Counted from the first letter of the stretch, positions 26,072 to 35,192 are shown. The stretch is DNA of 64,000 nucleotides from Janthinobacterium sp. PC23-8 (GCF_002250505.1 NZ_NJGY01000001.1:2995066-3059065); one strand, 5' to 3'. Numbers and translations: made by a program. Notes: a model not told the origin generated them from the sequence alone.

Positions 26072-27763
26072 CTATGGCGCGGCCGTCAGGCTGAGCGCCG
26101 TGTCGAGTGCTTCCATGAACTCGGGCACGTTGATGGGCTTGGTGAGATAGCGCAGGAAGCCGGCGTCGAGGCCTCTGCGCACATCGCGCGGCAGGGCGTT
26201 GGCCGACAGGGCGATGACGGGAATGTGCGCCGTCAGCGGATCGGCGCGCAGCAAGCCCAGCACCTCGGTGCCACTGATGCCGGGCAGGTTGATATCCATC
26301 AGGATCAGGTCGGGCTGATGCTGGCGCGCCAGCGCGATGCCAAGGTGGCCATCGACGGCGCTGAGCATGTCCAGGTCGCTGCGGCGGGCGATCAATTGCT
26401 CGACCAGGATCAGATTGGCCGGATTGTCCTCCACATACAGCACCTTGCGGCGTGGCGCGTCGCAGGATGCGTCGCCCGACGGTGTCCGGTCCAGGTCCGC
26501 GGCATGCTCGCCGAGCTGCAGTTCGGGCGCCGACGAGGCCGCCAGTTCGATCCAGAACATGGTGCCGACCCCGACTTCGCTTTCCACTCCCAGCGTGCCG
26601 CCCATCAGCTCCACCAGTTGCTTGGTCACCACCAGGCCGATGCCGGTGCCTTCCTCGGTGCCGGCTTCCTGTCCCAGCCGGTTAAATGGTTGAAATAATT
26701 GTTGCAGTTGTTCGGCGCTCAAGCCGTTGCCGGTGTCGCGCACGCTCAGGCGCACCCTGTCGCCATGCAGTCTGCATTCCACTTGCACGCTGCCGCCGGT
26801 GCGGTTGTATTTGATGGCGTTCGACAGCAGGTTGATGACTACCTGTTTTACCCGCGTCAGGTCGGCATGCACGTAGAACGGCTGGGCGAGCGAGGGGAAG
26901 CTCAGCGTGATGTGGCGCTTTTGCGCCTGCGGCGTGATCATCGCGCGGCAGTCGCGCAAGACCTCGGTGAGCGCCATCGCTTCGCGCGACATGGCGACCC
27001 GGCCCGATTCGATCATCGACAGGTCGAGAATTTCATTGATCAGGCGTAGCAGATACCAGCCGCCATTGAGGATCTGGTCGAGCGAGCGCTGCTGCGAGGC
27101 GCTCGGTGGCGGCGTGTCCGACGCCATCAGCTGGGCAAAGCCCAGCACTGCGTTGAGCGGCGTGCGCAGTTCATGACTCATGCTCGACAGAAAATCGGAC
27201 TTGGCGCGATTGGCCTTGTCCGCTTGCGCGCGCGCATTTTCCAGCTCGACGCTATTGTCGCTCAGCACGCGATTGAGCAGCTCGCGCTCTTGCTCCGCAT
27301 GCTTGCGCACGGTGTTGTCGGTGCCGATCAGCAGATAGCCGATGATGGCCTGGCTCCCATCACGCAGCGCCGTGACCGACACGATCGCCGGGAAGCGGCT
27401 GCCGTCCTTGCGCACATACGTCAGCTCATAGCTGTCTTCGATGCCGCGCGAGGCCTTGTAGACCAGCGCCTCGAAACCGGGGCTGATCGGCGTATCGAAT
27501 TGTTGCGAGAGGGCGGCGGCGCGGACGATGGCCTCGGCCGTATCGGAAATGCCGGCCGGCGTGATGCGGTTGATCACATCGTCCGCCTGATAGCCCAGCA
27601 TGCGCTCGGCGCCGACATTGAATAACTGGATCACGCCCTGGGCATCGGTGGCGATGCAGGAAAAATAGGGACTGCTGAAGATCGCTTCTTGCAACACGTC
27701 CGCTTGCAGGAGCGCAGGATGGGCTGCGCGCGCGGCGGCGCCGGCGCGGTAGATGTCGTTCAT
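26072..27763 (-). CDS. PAS-domain hybrid sensor histidine kinase with receiver domain
   Basis: A 563-residue protein from the ATG at 27763. Domains in order: PAS (about 20-150, with IFSSPYFSCIATDAQGVIQLFNVGAERMLGY), a coiled linker, HisKA with phospho-acceptor His197 (SHELRTPLNAVLGF), HATPase with N-box INLLSNAIKYN and G-boxes DTGNGL and GTGIGL, and a receiver domain with Asp490 in LILMDINLPG and the late K in LTKPI. No transmembrane helices, so it is a soluble sensor. No separate response regulator adjoins it; output must be through another protein. It diverges from the two-partner secretion operon. An upstream in-frame start would add up to 39 poorly conserved residues. Confidence 0.88.
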   Translation of the reverse strand: MNDIYRAGAAARAAHPALLQADVLQEAIFSSPYFSCIATDAQGVIQLFNVGAERMLGYQADDVINRITPAGISDTAEAIVRAAALSQQFDTPISPGFEALVYKASRGIEDSYELTYVRKDGSRFPAIVSVTALRDGSQAIIGYLLIGTDNTVRKHAEQERELLNRVLSDNSVELENARAQADKANRAKSDFLSSMSHELRTPLNAVLGFAQLMASDTPPPSASQQRSLDQILNGGWYLLRLINEILDLSMIESGRVAMSREAMALTEVLRDCRAMITPQAQKRHITLSFPSLAQPFYVHADLTRVKQVVINLLSNAIKYNRTGGSVQVECRLHGDRVRLSVRDTGNGLSAEQLQQLFQPFNRLGQEAGTEEGTGIGLVVTKQLVELMGGTLGVESEVGVGTMFWIELAASSAPELQLGEHAADLDRTPSGDASCDAPRRKVLYVEDNPANLILVEQLIARRSDLDMLSAVDGHLGIALARQHQPDLILMDINLPGISGTEVLGLLRADPLTAHIPVIALSANALPRDVRRGLDAGFLRYLTKPINVPEFMEALDTALSLTAAP

Positions 27764-28090
27764 GCTTACTGCCCTTGGTTCGCAACGGCCGTTTCTGGTC
27801 AGATCGGGCGGGCTGCACATTGTTGAGCGACAGGCGCTGTTGTCTGGTGAAAGACGCTGCTGTCTATGTTGCAAAATCACATGACAAACGACATTTTAGC
27901 AAAATTTTTTTTGCCGCCGCGCGCGCCTGGCAGGCCCAGGAGGGCCAGCTGGCCTCGTTCAGCGGGGGTTTTCTGCCGCATCACGCAAAAAATCCCTATG
28001 TGCGGTAACCGGCAGATGTTCATTTTTCTAATAGGCAATATCAGCCTCATGAAATTTTATCGTTTACAGAACATCCAAATCGAGGCCAGC
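27764..28090. other. 327-base divergent intergenic region between sensor kinase and tpsB
   Basis: No convincing gene. It is a mix of AT-rich patches (27890-27915 with an A/T run, and 28018-28075) and one GC block. The AT-rich part nearest tpsB is the likely tpsB promoter region, but no clean -35/-10 pair is seen. The tpsB frame is open through here, yet its signal peptide starts at 28091. Confidence 0.6.
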
Positions 28091-29764
28091 ATGTCCCATA
28101 TCAAATTTTTACCATTCGCCGTGTTGGCACTGACGCAGAGCATCGCCCTGGCGCAGCAGGTACCGAGCGCCGGCAGCCAGCTGCGCCAGATTCCGCCAGC
28201 GCCGGCGCCGCAGCAGGAACTGCCGCGCCTGCGCGTCGAGCAAAGCGCCGAGCCGGTGGCCGCCGCGCCAGCGTCCAGCGCCAGCATCGAGGTCAGGCGC
28301 TTGCGCGTGACCGGGGCCGTGGCCTATCCGGAAGCGGCGCTGCTGGCCCTGACGGGATTCCAGCCTGGTAGCGCGCTGACGGTGGCCGAACTGAACGCCA
28401 TGGCCTTGACCATCGAACAGGAGTATCGCCGCAACGGCTATTTTGTCGCTCAGGCCTACCTGCCCGCGCAGGATATCGCGCAGGGCGAGGTGACCATCGT
28501 GGTGCTGGAAGGGCTATATGGCCAGATCGGCCTGAAGAACCAGACCAGTATGTCCGACGGCAGGGTCGGTGCGCTGCTGGCCGGCATTGAAAGCGGCGAC
28601 ACGGTCATGCGCGAACCGCTGGAGCAGCGCCTGCTGCTGCTGTCGGACTTGCCTGGCGTCATCGTCAAGTCGACCCTGGCGCCTGGCGCCACGCCCGGCA
28701 CGTCCGACCTGCTGGTTGATGTCCAGCCCGGTCAAAGAGTCACCGGCAGCGTCGACGCCGACAATGCCGGCAGCCGCTACACGGGCGAGTACCGTGTCGG
28801 CGCGACCGTCAACCTGAACCAGCCGTTCGGCCTTGGCGACGTCGCCAGCCTGCGCGTGCTCACTTCCGGCGACGGCCTGAAATATGCGCGCGCCTCGTAC
28901 CAGCTGCAGGTGGGCCGCGCCACGGTGGGCGCCGCGTACAGCCGGCTCGACTACAAGCTGGGCAAGGAATTCGACAGCCTCGACGCCAGCGGCACGGCGA
29001 AAATTGCCGGCGTCTATGGCAGTTATCCGCTGATCCGTTCGCGCGACAGCAATCTGTATGCACAGCTGTCGTACGACGACAAGACCTTCCAGGACAAGGT
29101 CCGGGCAGCCTCCATCGTCAATAACAAGAAAGTGCGCGCCGTCACCGTTGGCTTGGTCGGCGACCATCGCGACAATCTCGGCGGCGGTGGCATGAGCAAC
29201 TATGCGCTGGCGCTGACCAGCGGCGACGTCGATCTGCGCACGGCCGACGTGCGCGCGTTTGACGCCTTGACGGCGCGCAGCAATGGCGGCTATCGCAAGC
29301 TGGCGTTCAATGCGTCGCGCTTGCAAAGCGTCAGCGATTCGGTGTCGCTGTATGCGGCGATCAATGGCCAGCTGGCGTCGAAAAACCTCGATGTGTCCGA
29401 GCGCATGGAGCTTGGCGGCGTCAACGGCGTGCGTGCCTATCCCGAAGGCGAGGCGTATGCCGACCAGGGCTATGTGCTGAACCTGGAAGCGCGGCTGCGT
29501 CTGCCGCCGCTGCCGGCCAGCATGCCGGGGCAGATGCAGCTGATCGGTTTTGTCGATACCGGCACCGTATCGCTGAACAAGAACCAATGGGCGGCAGGCG
29601 ACAACAAGCGCACCCTGAGTGGCGCCGGCATTGGCCTGACCTGGGCCAACAACAACGATTTCGTGGTGCGCACGTATTACGCACACAAGCTGGGCGGCGC
29701 CATGGCCACCTCGGCACCCGACAAGGGCGGCCGCTTCTGGATCCAGGCGGTGAAGTATTTCTAA
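28091..29764 (+). CDS. Two-partner secretion outer-membrane transporter TpsB (ShlB/FhaC family)
   Basis: A 557-residue protein. After the signal peptide (SHIKFLPFAVLALTQSIALA) and a proline-rich stretch come two POTRA domains (about 66-143, VRRLRVTGAVAYPEAAL, and 144-215), then a beta-barrel to the C-terminal KYF. The VRAYPEGEAYAD motif around residue 447 is the conserved VRGY-type loop 6 element that lines the pore. It secretes the adjacent TpsA, gene start 60 bases downstream. ATG at 28091 is preferred because it opens a proper signal sequence. The N-terminal extension LRQIPPAPAPQQELPRLRV resembles the H1 plug helix region of FhaC. Confidence 0.9.
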   Translation: MSHIKFLPFAVLALTQSIALAQQVPSAGSQLRQIPPAPAPQQELPRLRVEQSAEPVAAAPASSASIEVRRLRVTGAVAYPEAALLALTGFQPGSALTVAELNAMALTIEQEYRRNGYFVAQAYLPAQDIAQGEVTIVVLEGLYGQIGLKNQTSMSDGRVGALLAGIESGDTVMREPLEQRLLLLSDLPGVIVKSTLAPGATPGTSDLLVDVQPGQRVTGSVDADNAGSRYTGEYRVGATVNLNQPFGLGDVASLRVLTSGDGLKYARASYQLQVGRATVGAAYSRLDYKLGKEFDSLDASGTAKIAGVYGSYPLIRSRDSNLYAQLSYDDKTFQDKVRAASIVNNKKVRAVTVGLVGDHRDNLGGGGMSNYALALTSGDVDLRTADVRAFDALTARSNGGYRKLAFNASRLQSVSDSVSLYAAINGQLASKNLDVSERMELGGVNGVRAYPEGEAYADQGYVLNLEARLRLPPLPASMPGQMQLIGFVDTGTVSLNKNQWAAGDNKRTLSGAGIGLTWANNNDFVVRTYYAHKLGGAMATSAPDKGGRFWIQAVKYF

Positions 29765-29824
29765 GCCTGCGGCCATCCACGCACAGTCCCATCCATCACG
29801 CCCGACACAGAACAGAAAGAAACA

Positions 29825-32800
29825 ATGAACCACATTTACCGCTCGATATGGAATGAAAAGACCGGCGCCTATGTCGCCGTTTCCGAAAACACCAGCAGTG
29901 CCGGCAAGGCCAGCTCCTCCGTGCGCGGCAGCACCGCCGGCGCCGCCTTGTTCGCCCTGAAGACCTTGTCGGTATCGCTGATGCTGGCGCTGGGCGCCAA
30001 TGTGTATGCGCTGCCGCCCGCCGGCACCGTGACTGCCGGCGGCGCCACCATCAACACCACCCGGCCAGGCAGCATGGTGATCAATCAGTCGACGCAGAAC
30101 GTGGCGATCAACTGGCAGAGTTTTAATATCGCCGCTGGCGAAAGCGTGCAATTCGTGCAGCCGAACAGCAATTCGGTGGCGCTCAATCGCGTCATCGGCA
30201 GCGATCCGTCCAGCATCCTGGGCAACCTCAGCGCCAACGGCAAGGTCTTCCTGATCAACCCGAACGGTATCCTGTTCGGCAAGGGCGCGTCGGTCAATGT
30301 CGGCGGCCTGGTCGGCTCGACCCTGGGCCTGAGCGACGGCGACTTCATGGCCGGGCGCTATCAGTTCAGCGGCAATGCCAATGGCGCCATCGTCAACCAG
30401 GGCACGATCGCGGCCGATGGCGGCTATGTGGCGCTGGTCGGCGGCAAGGTCGATAACCAGGGCAGCATCGTCGCCAACCGCGGCATGGTGGCGCTGGCCG
30501 CCGGCAGCGCCGTCACGCTCGATGTGCTGGGTGGGCAGTTGCTCAATGTCACGGTCGATCGCGGCGCCCTCGGTGCGCTGGCGCAAAACGGCGGCCTGAT
30601 CCAGGCCGATGGCGGCCAGGTCATGCTCAGCGCACAAGGCGCCGGCAGCCTGCTGGGCAGCGCCGTCAACAATAGCGGCGTGATACGCGCCCGTACGCTG
30701 GAAAACCACAATGGCGTGATCCGCCTGCTTGGCGATACGGCCGGCGGCAGCGTCACGCAGTCCGGCACGCTCGATGCATCGGGCCGTGGCGCGGGCGAAC
30801 GCGGCGGCCAGGTGACCGTGCTGGGCCAGCACATCGCGCTGACCGGCACGGCGGCCATCGACGCCGCCGGTGACGCCGGCGGCGGTACGGTGCTGATCGG
30901 CGGCAATTACCAGGGCAAGGGTGCCGAAGCGCACGCGCTCTCGACCAGCGTCGACAGCGGCGCAGTGGTCCACGCCGATGCGGTCAGCCAGGGCAATGGC
31001 GGCCAGATCGTCGTCTGGTCCGATGGCACGACTACTTTCGGCGGCACGCTGACGGCGCGCGGCGGTGCGCGCTCCGGCAATGGCGGCCTGATTGAGACCT
31101 CGGGCAAGACCGTGGTGCGCGGCGCGGACGCTTATGTCAACACGCTGGCGCCGCAAGGCAAGACCGGCACCTGGCTGCTCGATCCGGTCAACTACACGAT
31201 CGCACTGGCTGGCGGCGACGAAACGCCGGCGCAGGTGGCCAAGAGCCTGGCCAGCAGCAACCGCGAGATCACCGCGACGAATGACATCACGGTGGGCAGC
31301 GCGCTGACCTGGACCACCCCGCAAACGCTGGAATTGAACGCCGGCCACGATGTGCTGATCAATGCGGCGATTACCGCCAGCACGGCCGGTTCCGGCCTCA
31401 AGCTCATTGCGCTCAACGATGTGGTGCTCAATTCGGCGGCGGCCATCACGGCTAGCGGCAGCGGTTCGAAAGTCAGCCTGGACGCCGGGCGCAACATCGT
31501 CATCGATGGCGCGCTGACGACCGACGGCGGCGGTTCGACGGCCATGCGCGCGACCAATAATATCGATATCAATGGCGCGCTCAGCGCCAATGGCGGCGGC
31601 GCCCTGAGCCTGATCGCCGACAAGACCATCACCATCAACAGCGCGGTCAGCGCCGATGGCGGCCTGGTAACATTGCGTGCCGACAATGACGGCACCGGCC
31701 CCGGCGTATCCGGCGGCACCGTGGTGTTTGCCGGCATCGGCAAGGTCAGCGGCGCCAACACGGTGATCCTGTTCAACCCGAACGGCTATGCCAACACGGC
31801 CGCCGAGATCGCTGCCTACGGCACCAAGGTGGTCGGTGCGCTCGACGCGCGCGCCTGGGTTTTCGCCCGCGCCGAGAACAAGGTGTACGACGCCACCAAT
31901 GGCGCCAGCCTGGGCTTCATTGCCGATCCGCGCGCCGGCGGCGACGTTACCCTGGTACCCGGCATCGCCACGTTCAGCGACAAGAATGTGGGTGTCGGCA
32001 AGGCTGTTGCCTACAGCGGCTATAACCTGGGCGGCGCCGATGTGGCGCGCTTCGCGCTGTTCGGCAACGGCAGCGGCAGCAGTTCGGCCAACATTACCGC
32101 ATTGGCCATCGTTGGTTCGATCAATGCCGCCAACAAGGTCTACGACGGCAAGCAGAGCGCCGTCATCACCAGTCGCAGCCTGAACGGCGTGCTGGCGGCC
32201 GATGCGGCGACCGTCAGCTACACCGGCGGCTCGGCCGCCTTTGCCGACCAGAATGCCGGCAACAACAAGGCGGTGCTGGGCACCGGCCTGGGCCTGACCG
32301 GGGCGAGCGCCGGCAACTACACGGTCAATGCGACCGCGTTCACCGCCGCCAATATCACGCCGGCTCCCATGACGGTGACGGCGACCAGTGTCAGCAAGGT
32401 CTACGGCCAGACGGCGGTGCTGACGCAGTTCGATGCTGCGGGCATGCAAAACGGCGAAACAGTCGGCAATGTGACTGAAAACAGCATCGGCGCCGCCACC
32501 ACCGCGTCGGTCGCCGGCGGACCGTACGCCATCGTGCCGAGCGCTGCCGGCGGCGGCACCTTCACGCCATCGAACTACACCATCAACTATGTCAATGGCG
32601 CGCTGACGGTGACGCCGGCGCTGCTGAGGATCACGGCGACGGATGCGAGCAAGGTTTATGGCCAGACGCCGACCTTGTCCGCCTTTACTTCCACCGCGCT
32701 GCAAAATGGCGAGACCATCGGCAGCGTCACCGAGACCAGCACCGGCACGCTGGCCACCGCGCCGGTGCCGGGGCCGTACCCCATCATTCCAAGCGATGCG

Positions 32801-34495
32801 AAGGGCGGTACCTTCACGCCATCGAACTACACCATCAACTATGTCAATGGCGCGCTGACGGTGACGCCGGCGCTGCTGAGGATCACGGCGACGGATGCGA
32901 GCAAGGTTTATGGCCAGACGCCGACCTTGTCCGCCTTTACTTCCACCGCGCTGCAAAATGGCGAGACCATCGGCAGCGTCACCGAGACCAGCACCGGCAC
33001 ACTGGCCACCGCGCCGGTGCCGGGGCCGTACCCCATCATTCCAAGCGATGCGAAGGGCGGTACCTTTACGCCATCGAACTATGCGATTACCTATCTCAAT
33101 GGCGCGCTGACGGTGACGCCGGCGCCGTTGAGCATCACCGCCAATAACGTCACCAAGGCTTACGGCGAGACGCCGGACCTGAGCGGCTTTACCTCGAGCG
33201 CGCTGCAAAATGGCGAGAGCATCGGCCGCGTCACCGGCGCCAGCCCCGGCGCCGCTGCGGACGCCGCCGCGCCCGGACCGTACGCGATTATGCCCAGCAA
33301 TGCCGCAGGCGGCACCTTCATGCCGTCGAATTATGCAATTACCTATATGCCTGGTGCATTGGTCGTGACCCCTGCGGTGGTGGTGCCGCCGGTGATCGTC
33401 GCCCCGCCGGTGGTGGTTGATCCGCCCGTGGTCGTGCCGCCCGTGGTGGTGCCACCGGTGGTGATTGACCCACCCGTGGTGGTACCGCCCGTGGTTGTCC
33501 CGCCAGTGGTGGTTGTCCCTCCTGTGGTGGTACCGCCGGTCGTCGAGCCACCCGTGGTGGTGCCGCCGGTCGTCGTTCCGCCCGTGGTGACGCCACCTGT
33601 GGTGGTGCCGCCGGTGGTTGTTCCGCCCGTGGTGACGCCACCTGTGGTTGTTCCGCCGGTCGTTGTTCCGCCCGTGGTGACGCCACCCGTGGTGGTACCG
33701 CCGGTCGTCGTTCCACCCGTGGTGACGCCACCCGTGGTGACTCCGCCTGTGGTGGTGCCGCCGGTCGTCGTTCCACCCGTGGTAACGCCACCCGTGGTGG
33801 TGCCGCCGGTGGTCGTTCCGCCCGTGGTGACGCCGCCCGTGGTGGTGCCGCCGGTCGTCGTTCCGCCCGTGGTGACGCCACCTGTGGTTGTTCCGCCGGT
33901 GGTTGTTCCGCCCGTGGTGACGCCACCTGTGGTGACTCCGCCTGTGGTGGTGCCGCCGGTGGTCGTTCCACCCGTGGTAACGCCACCCGTGGTGGTGCCG
34001 CCGGTGGTCGTTCCGCCCGTGGTGACGCCACCCGTGGTGGTGCCGCCAGTCGTCGTTCCGCCCGTGGTGACGCCGCCTGTGGTGACTCCGCCCGTGGTGG
34101 TGCCGCCGGTGGTCGTTCCGCCCGTGGTGACGCCACCTGTGGTGCCGCCGGTGGTCGTCGTTCCTCCCGTGGTGACGCCACCCGTGGTGGTAGTGCCGCC
34201 GGTGGTCGTGCCACCCGTCGTGGTGATACCTCCAGTCCTGGTGCCACCACGGGACGTACCGCCAGTGGTCGTGCCGCCCAATAACGTGACGCCTTTGCCG
34301 CCGCCGATCACGACATTGGTGGTGGTGCCGCCGGCCTTGCCGCCTGGTACGCCATTCGTGTTGCCGCCGCCGGTACCTCCGGTGTTGCCGCCGGTGCCAG
34401 TCGTGGTGCCGCCAGCGCCGCCTGTCACCCCGGTGGAAGCGCCGCCAGCGCCTTACGTGCCGGTAGCGCATCCGCGCAAGCAGGATCGCAACTGA
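29825..34495 (+). CDS. TpsA exoprotein: FHA secretion domain, YDG/MBG repeats and a Pro/Val-rich stalk
   Basis: A 1556-residue secreted protein. It starts with an extended signal peptide (NHIYRSIWNEKTGAYVAVSE then a hydrophobic core, cleaved near ANVYA-LPPAG, residue ~62). The filamentous-hemagglutinin secretion domain (about 63-320) has the INPNGILFG motif. A beta-helix region follows, then two YDG-type repeats (about 676-845) and four MBG repeats (about 847-1180, each with SKVYGQTPTLSAF-like openings). Residues ~1183-1487 are almost purely pentapeptides of the pattern V-V-x-P-P, followed by a Pro/Val/Gly tail ending RKQDRN. No cysteine-rich or toxin domain is seen at the C-terminus. Likely a surface-attached adhesin whose rigid stalk holds the MBG part away from or close to the cell; function unknown. 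Confidence 0.88.
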   Translation: MNHIYRSIWNEKTGAYVAVSENTSSAGKASSSVRGSTAGAALFALKTLSVSLMLALGANVYALPPAGTVTAGGATINTTRPGSMVINQSTQNVAINWQSFNIAAGESVQFVQPNSNSVALNRVIGSDPSSILGNLSANGKVFLINPNGILFGKGASVNVGGLVGSTLGLSDGDFMAGRYQFSGNANGAIVNQGTIAADGGYVALVGGKVDNQGSIVANRGMVALAAGSAVTLDVLGGQLLNVTVDRGALGALAQNGGLIQADGGQVMLSAQGAGSLLGSAVNNSGVIRARTLENHNGVIRLLGDTAGGSVTQSGTLDASGRGAGERGGQVTVLGQHIALTGTAAIDAAGDAGGGTVLIGGNYQGKGAEAHALSTSVDSGAVVHADAVSQGNGGQIVVWSDGTTTFGGTLTARGGARSGNGGLIETSGKTVVRGADAYVNTLAPQGKTGTWLLDPVNYTIALAGGDETPAQVAKSLASSNREITATNDITVGSALTWTTPQTLELNAGHDVLINAAITASTAGSGLKLIALNDVVLNSAAAITASGSGSKVSLDAGRNIVIDGALTTDGGGSTAMRATNNIDINGALSANGGGALSLIADKTITINSAVSADGGLVTLRADNDGTGPGVSGGTVVFAGIGKVSGANTVILFNPNGYANTAAEIAAYGTKVVGALDARAWVFARAENKVYDATNGASLGFIADPRAGGDVTLVPGIATFSDKNVGVGKAVAYSGYNLGGADVARFALFGNGSGSSSANITALAIVGSINAANKVYDGKQSAVITSRSLNGVLAADAATVSYTGGSAAFADQNAGNNKAVLGTGLGLTGASAGNYTVNATAFTAANITPAPMTVTATSVSKVYGQTAVLTQFDAAGMQNGETVGNVTENSIGAATTASVAGGPYAIVPSAAGGGTFTPSNYTINYVNGALTVTPALLRITATDASKVYGQTPTLSAFTSTALQNGETIGSVTETSTGTLATAPVPGPYPIIPSDAKGGTFTPSNYTINYVNGALTVTPALLRITATDASKVYGQTPTLSAFTSTALQNGETIGSVTETSTGTLATAPVPGPYPIIPSDAKGGTFTPSNYAITYLNGALTVTPAPLSITANNVTKAYGETPDLSGFTSSALQNGESIGRVTGASPGAAADAAAPGPYAIMPSNAAGGTFMPSNYAITYMPGALVVTPAVVVPPVIVAPPVVVDPPVVVPPVVVPPVVIDPPVVVPPVVVPPVVVVPPVVVPPVVEPPVVVPPVVVPPVVTPPVVVPPVVVPPVVTPPVVVPPVVVPPVVTPPVVVPPVVVPPVVTPPVVTPPVVVPPVVVPPVVTPPVVVPPVVVPPVVTPPVVVPPVVVPPVVTPPVVVPPVVVPPVVTPPVVTPPVVVPPVVVPPVVTPPVVVPPVVVPPVVTPPVVVPPVVVPPVVTPPVVTPPVVVPPVVVPPVVTPPVVPPVVVVPPVVTPPVVVVPPVVVPPVVVIPPVLVPPRDVPPVVVPPNNVTPLPPPITTLVVVPPALPPGTPFVLPPPVPPVLPPVPVVVPPAPPVTPVEAPPAPYVPVAHPRKQDRN
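32558..33061 (+). repeat. Tandem duplication of a 252-bp MBG repeat unit inside tpsA
   Basis: Bases 32558-32809 and 32810-33061 are the same sequence with a single difference seen (a G/A at the CAC-CTGG site near 33001). The unit encodes 84 residues, one MBG repeat. The flanking MBG units are diverged at DNA level, so this copy arose recently by unequal exchange or slippage. Confidence 0.93.
33374..34280 (+). repeat. Minisatellite encoding the Pro/Val pentapeptide stalk
   Basis: About 900 bases made of 15-bp modules (gtggtg-ccgccg type) organised in a higher-order 45-bp unit that encodes VVVPPVVVPPVVTPP. Irregular units (an extra VVTPP, single-residue shifts near the end) show that copies have been gained and lost. 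Only synonymous third-position changes separate many copies. Confidence 0.92.
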
Positions 34496-35127
34496 TGGTT
34501 GCGCGTTTGGGGTGTATGCTGTTGGCCCTGAGCGCCCTGGCTGCGGCGCCTTGTGCGCTGGCGGCCGGGGGCCGGGCCGACTTCAAGCTGGAGCCGGCCT
34601 CTGCCGAAACGAGCAAGCTGGCGGACTGGATCGTCGATTCCGGCGATAACGGTCGGCTGCCGTTTGTCATCGTCGACAAGCGCGGCGCCAAGGTGTTTGT
34701 ATTCAATGCCGACGGCGTCCTGCGCGGCGCCTCGGCCGCCTTGCTGGGACAGTCGTCGGGAGACGATTCGGTGCCTGGCATCGGCACGCGCAAGCTGGCC
34801 GACATCCGGCCCGAGGAGCGCACCACGCCGGCTGGCCGTTTTGTCGCGTCGCTGGGCCATAATTTGCACGGCGGCGAAATCTTGTGGGTCGATTACGACG
34901 CCGCCATCTCCCTGCATCCGGTGGTCACCAGCAATCCGCGGGAACAGCGGCTGCAGCGCCTGGCCAGCGCCACGCCGCTCGACAACCGGATTTCATATGG
35001 CTGCATCAATGTGCCGCCCAAGTTTTATGAGGGCGTCGTCAGTCCGTCGTTCAAGCAATCGGACGGCATCGTGTATATTCTTCCAGAAACCCGGCCGGCC
35101 AGTACGGTCTTTCCTGGTTCACCATGA
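34495..35127 (+). CDS. Exported YkuD-like L,D-transpeptidase-family protein
   Basis: A 210-residue protein with signal peptide (GCMLLALSALAAAPCALA). The segment LPFVIVDKRGAKVFVFNADG matches the opening of L,D-transpeptidase folds, and the active-site region is ISYGCINVPPKFYEGVV with Cys170 (family pattern S-H-G-C-hydrophobic-N; here Tyr replaces the His before Gly-Cys). An upstream His (SLHPVV, ~residue 140) could be the catalytic partner. Such enzymes cross-link peptidoglycan or attach proteins to it. The start codon overlaps the tpsA stop (TGATG), so production is coupled to the exoprotein. The precise reaction is unproven; the fold assignment is motif-based. Confidence 0.75.
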   Translation: MVARLGCMLLALSALAAAPCALAAGGRADFKLEPASAETSKLADWIVDSGDNGRLPFVIVDKRGAKVFVFNADGVLRGASAALLGQSSGDDSVPGIGTRKLADIRPEERTTPAGRFVASLGHNLHGGEILWVDYDAAISLHPVVTSNPREQRLQRLASATPLDNRISYGCINVPPKFYEGVVSPSFKQSDGIVYILPETRPASTVFPGSP

Positions 35128-35192
35128 TGGAGAAAGCGCGGACAGTGACGCTACTGGCCGTGCGGCACCAGCTGGAAGACGACTATCTGTAA
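35124..35192 (+). CDS. Possible 22-residue coupled small ORF
   Basis: An ATG at 35124 overlaps the stop of the transpeptidase gene (ATGA) and opens a frame of 22 codons (MMEKARTVTLLAVRHQLEDD then YL) ending one base before the convergent MipA/OmpV stop codon. No family is recognised. It may be fortuitous; coupling geometry is the only support. Confidence 0.25.
   Translation: MMEKARTVTLLAVRHQLEDDYL

Noticed and set aside
33374-34280. Regular repeats that might suggest a CRISPR array
   Set aside because: Units are contiguous with no unique spacers, remain in frame and encode protein; no cas genes nearby.
33339-34428. Minus-strand frames encoding Gly/Thr or Arg/Pro/Ala repeats within the tpsA stalk
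   Set aside because: These are other readings of the same 15-bp minisatellite; the forward frame is continuous with a signal peptide, secretion domain and MBG repeats.
28514-34471. A 1985-codon open frame on the minus strand opposite tpsB/tpsA
   Set aside because: Composition is His/Arg/Ala-rich repeat, mirror of the GC-rich repeats and codon bias of tpsA; no start context, no family, and it opposes two well-supported genes.
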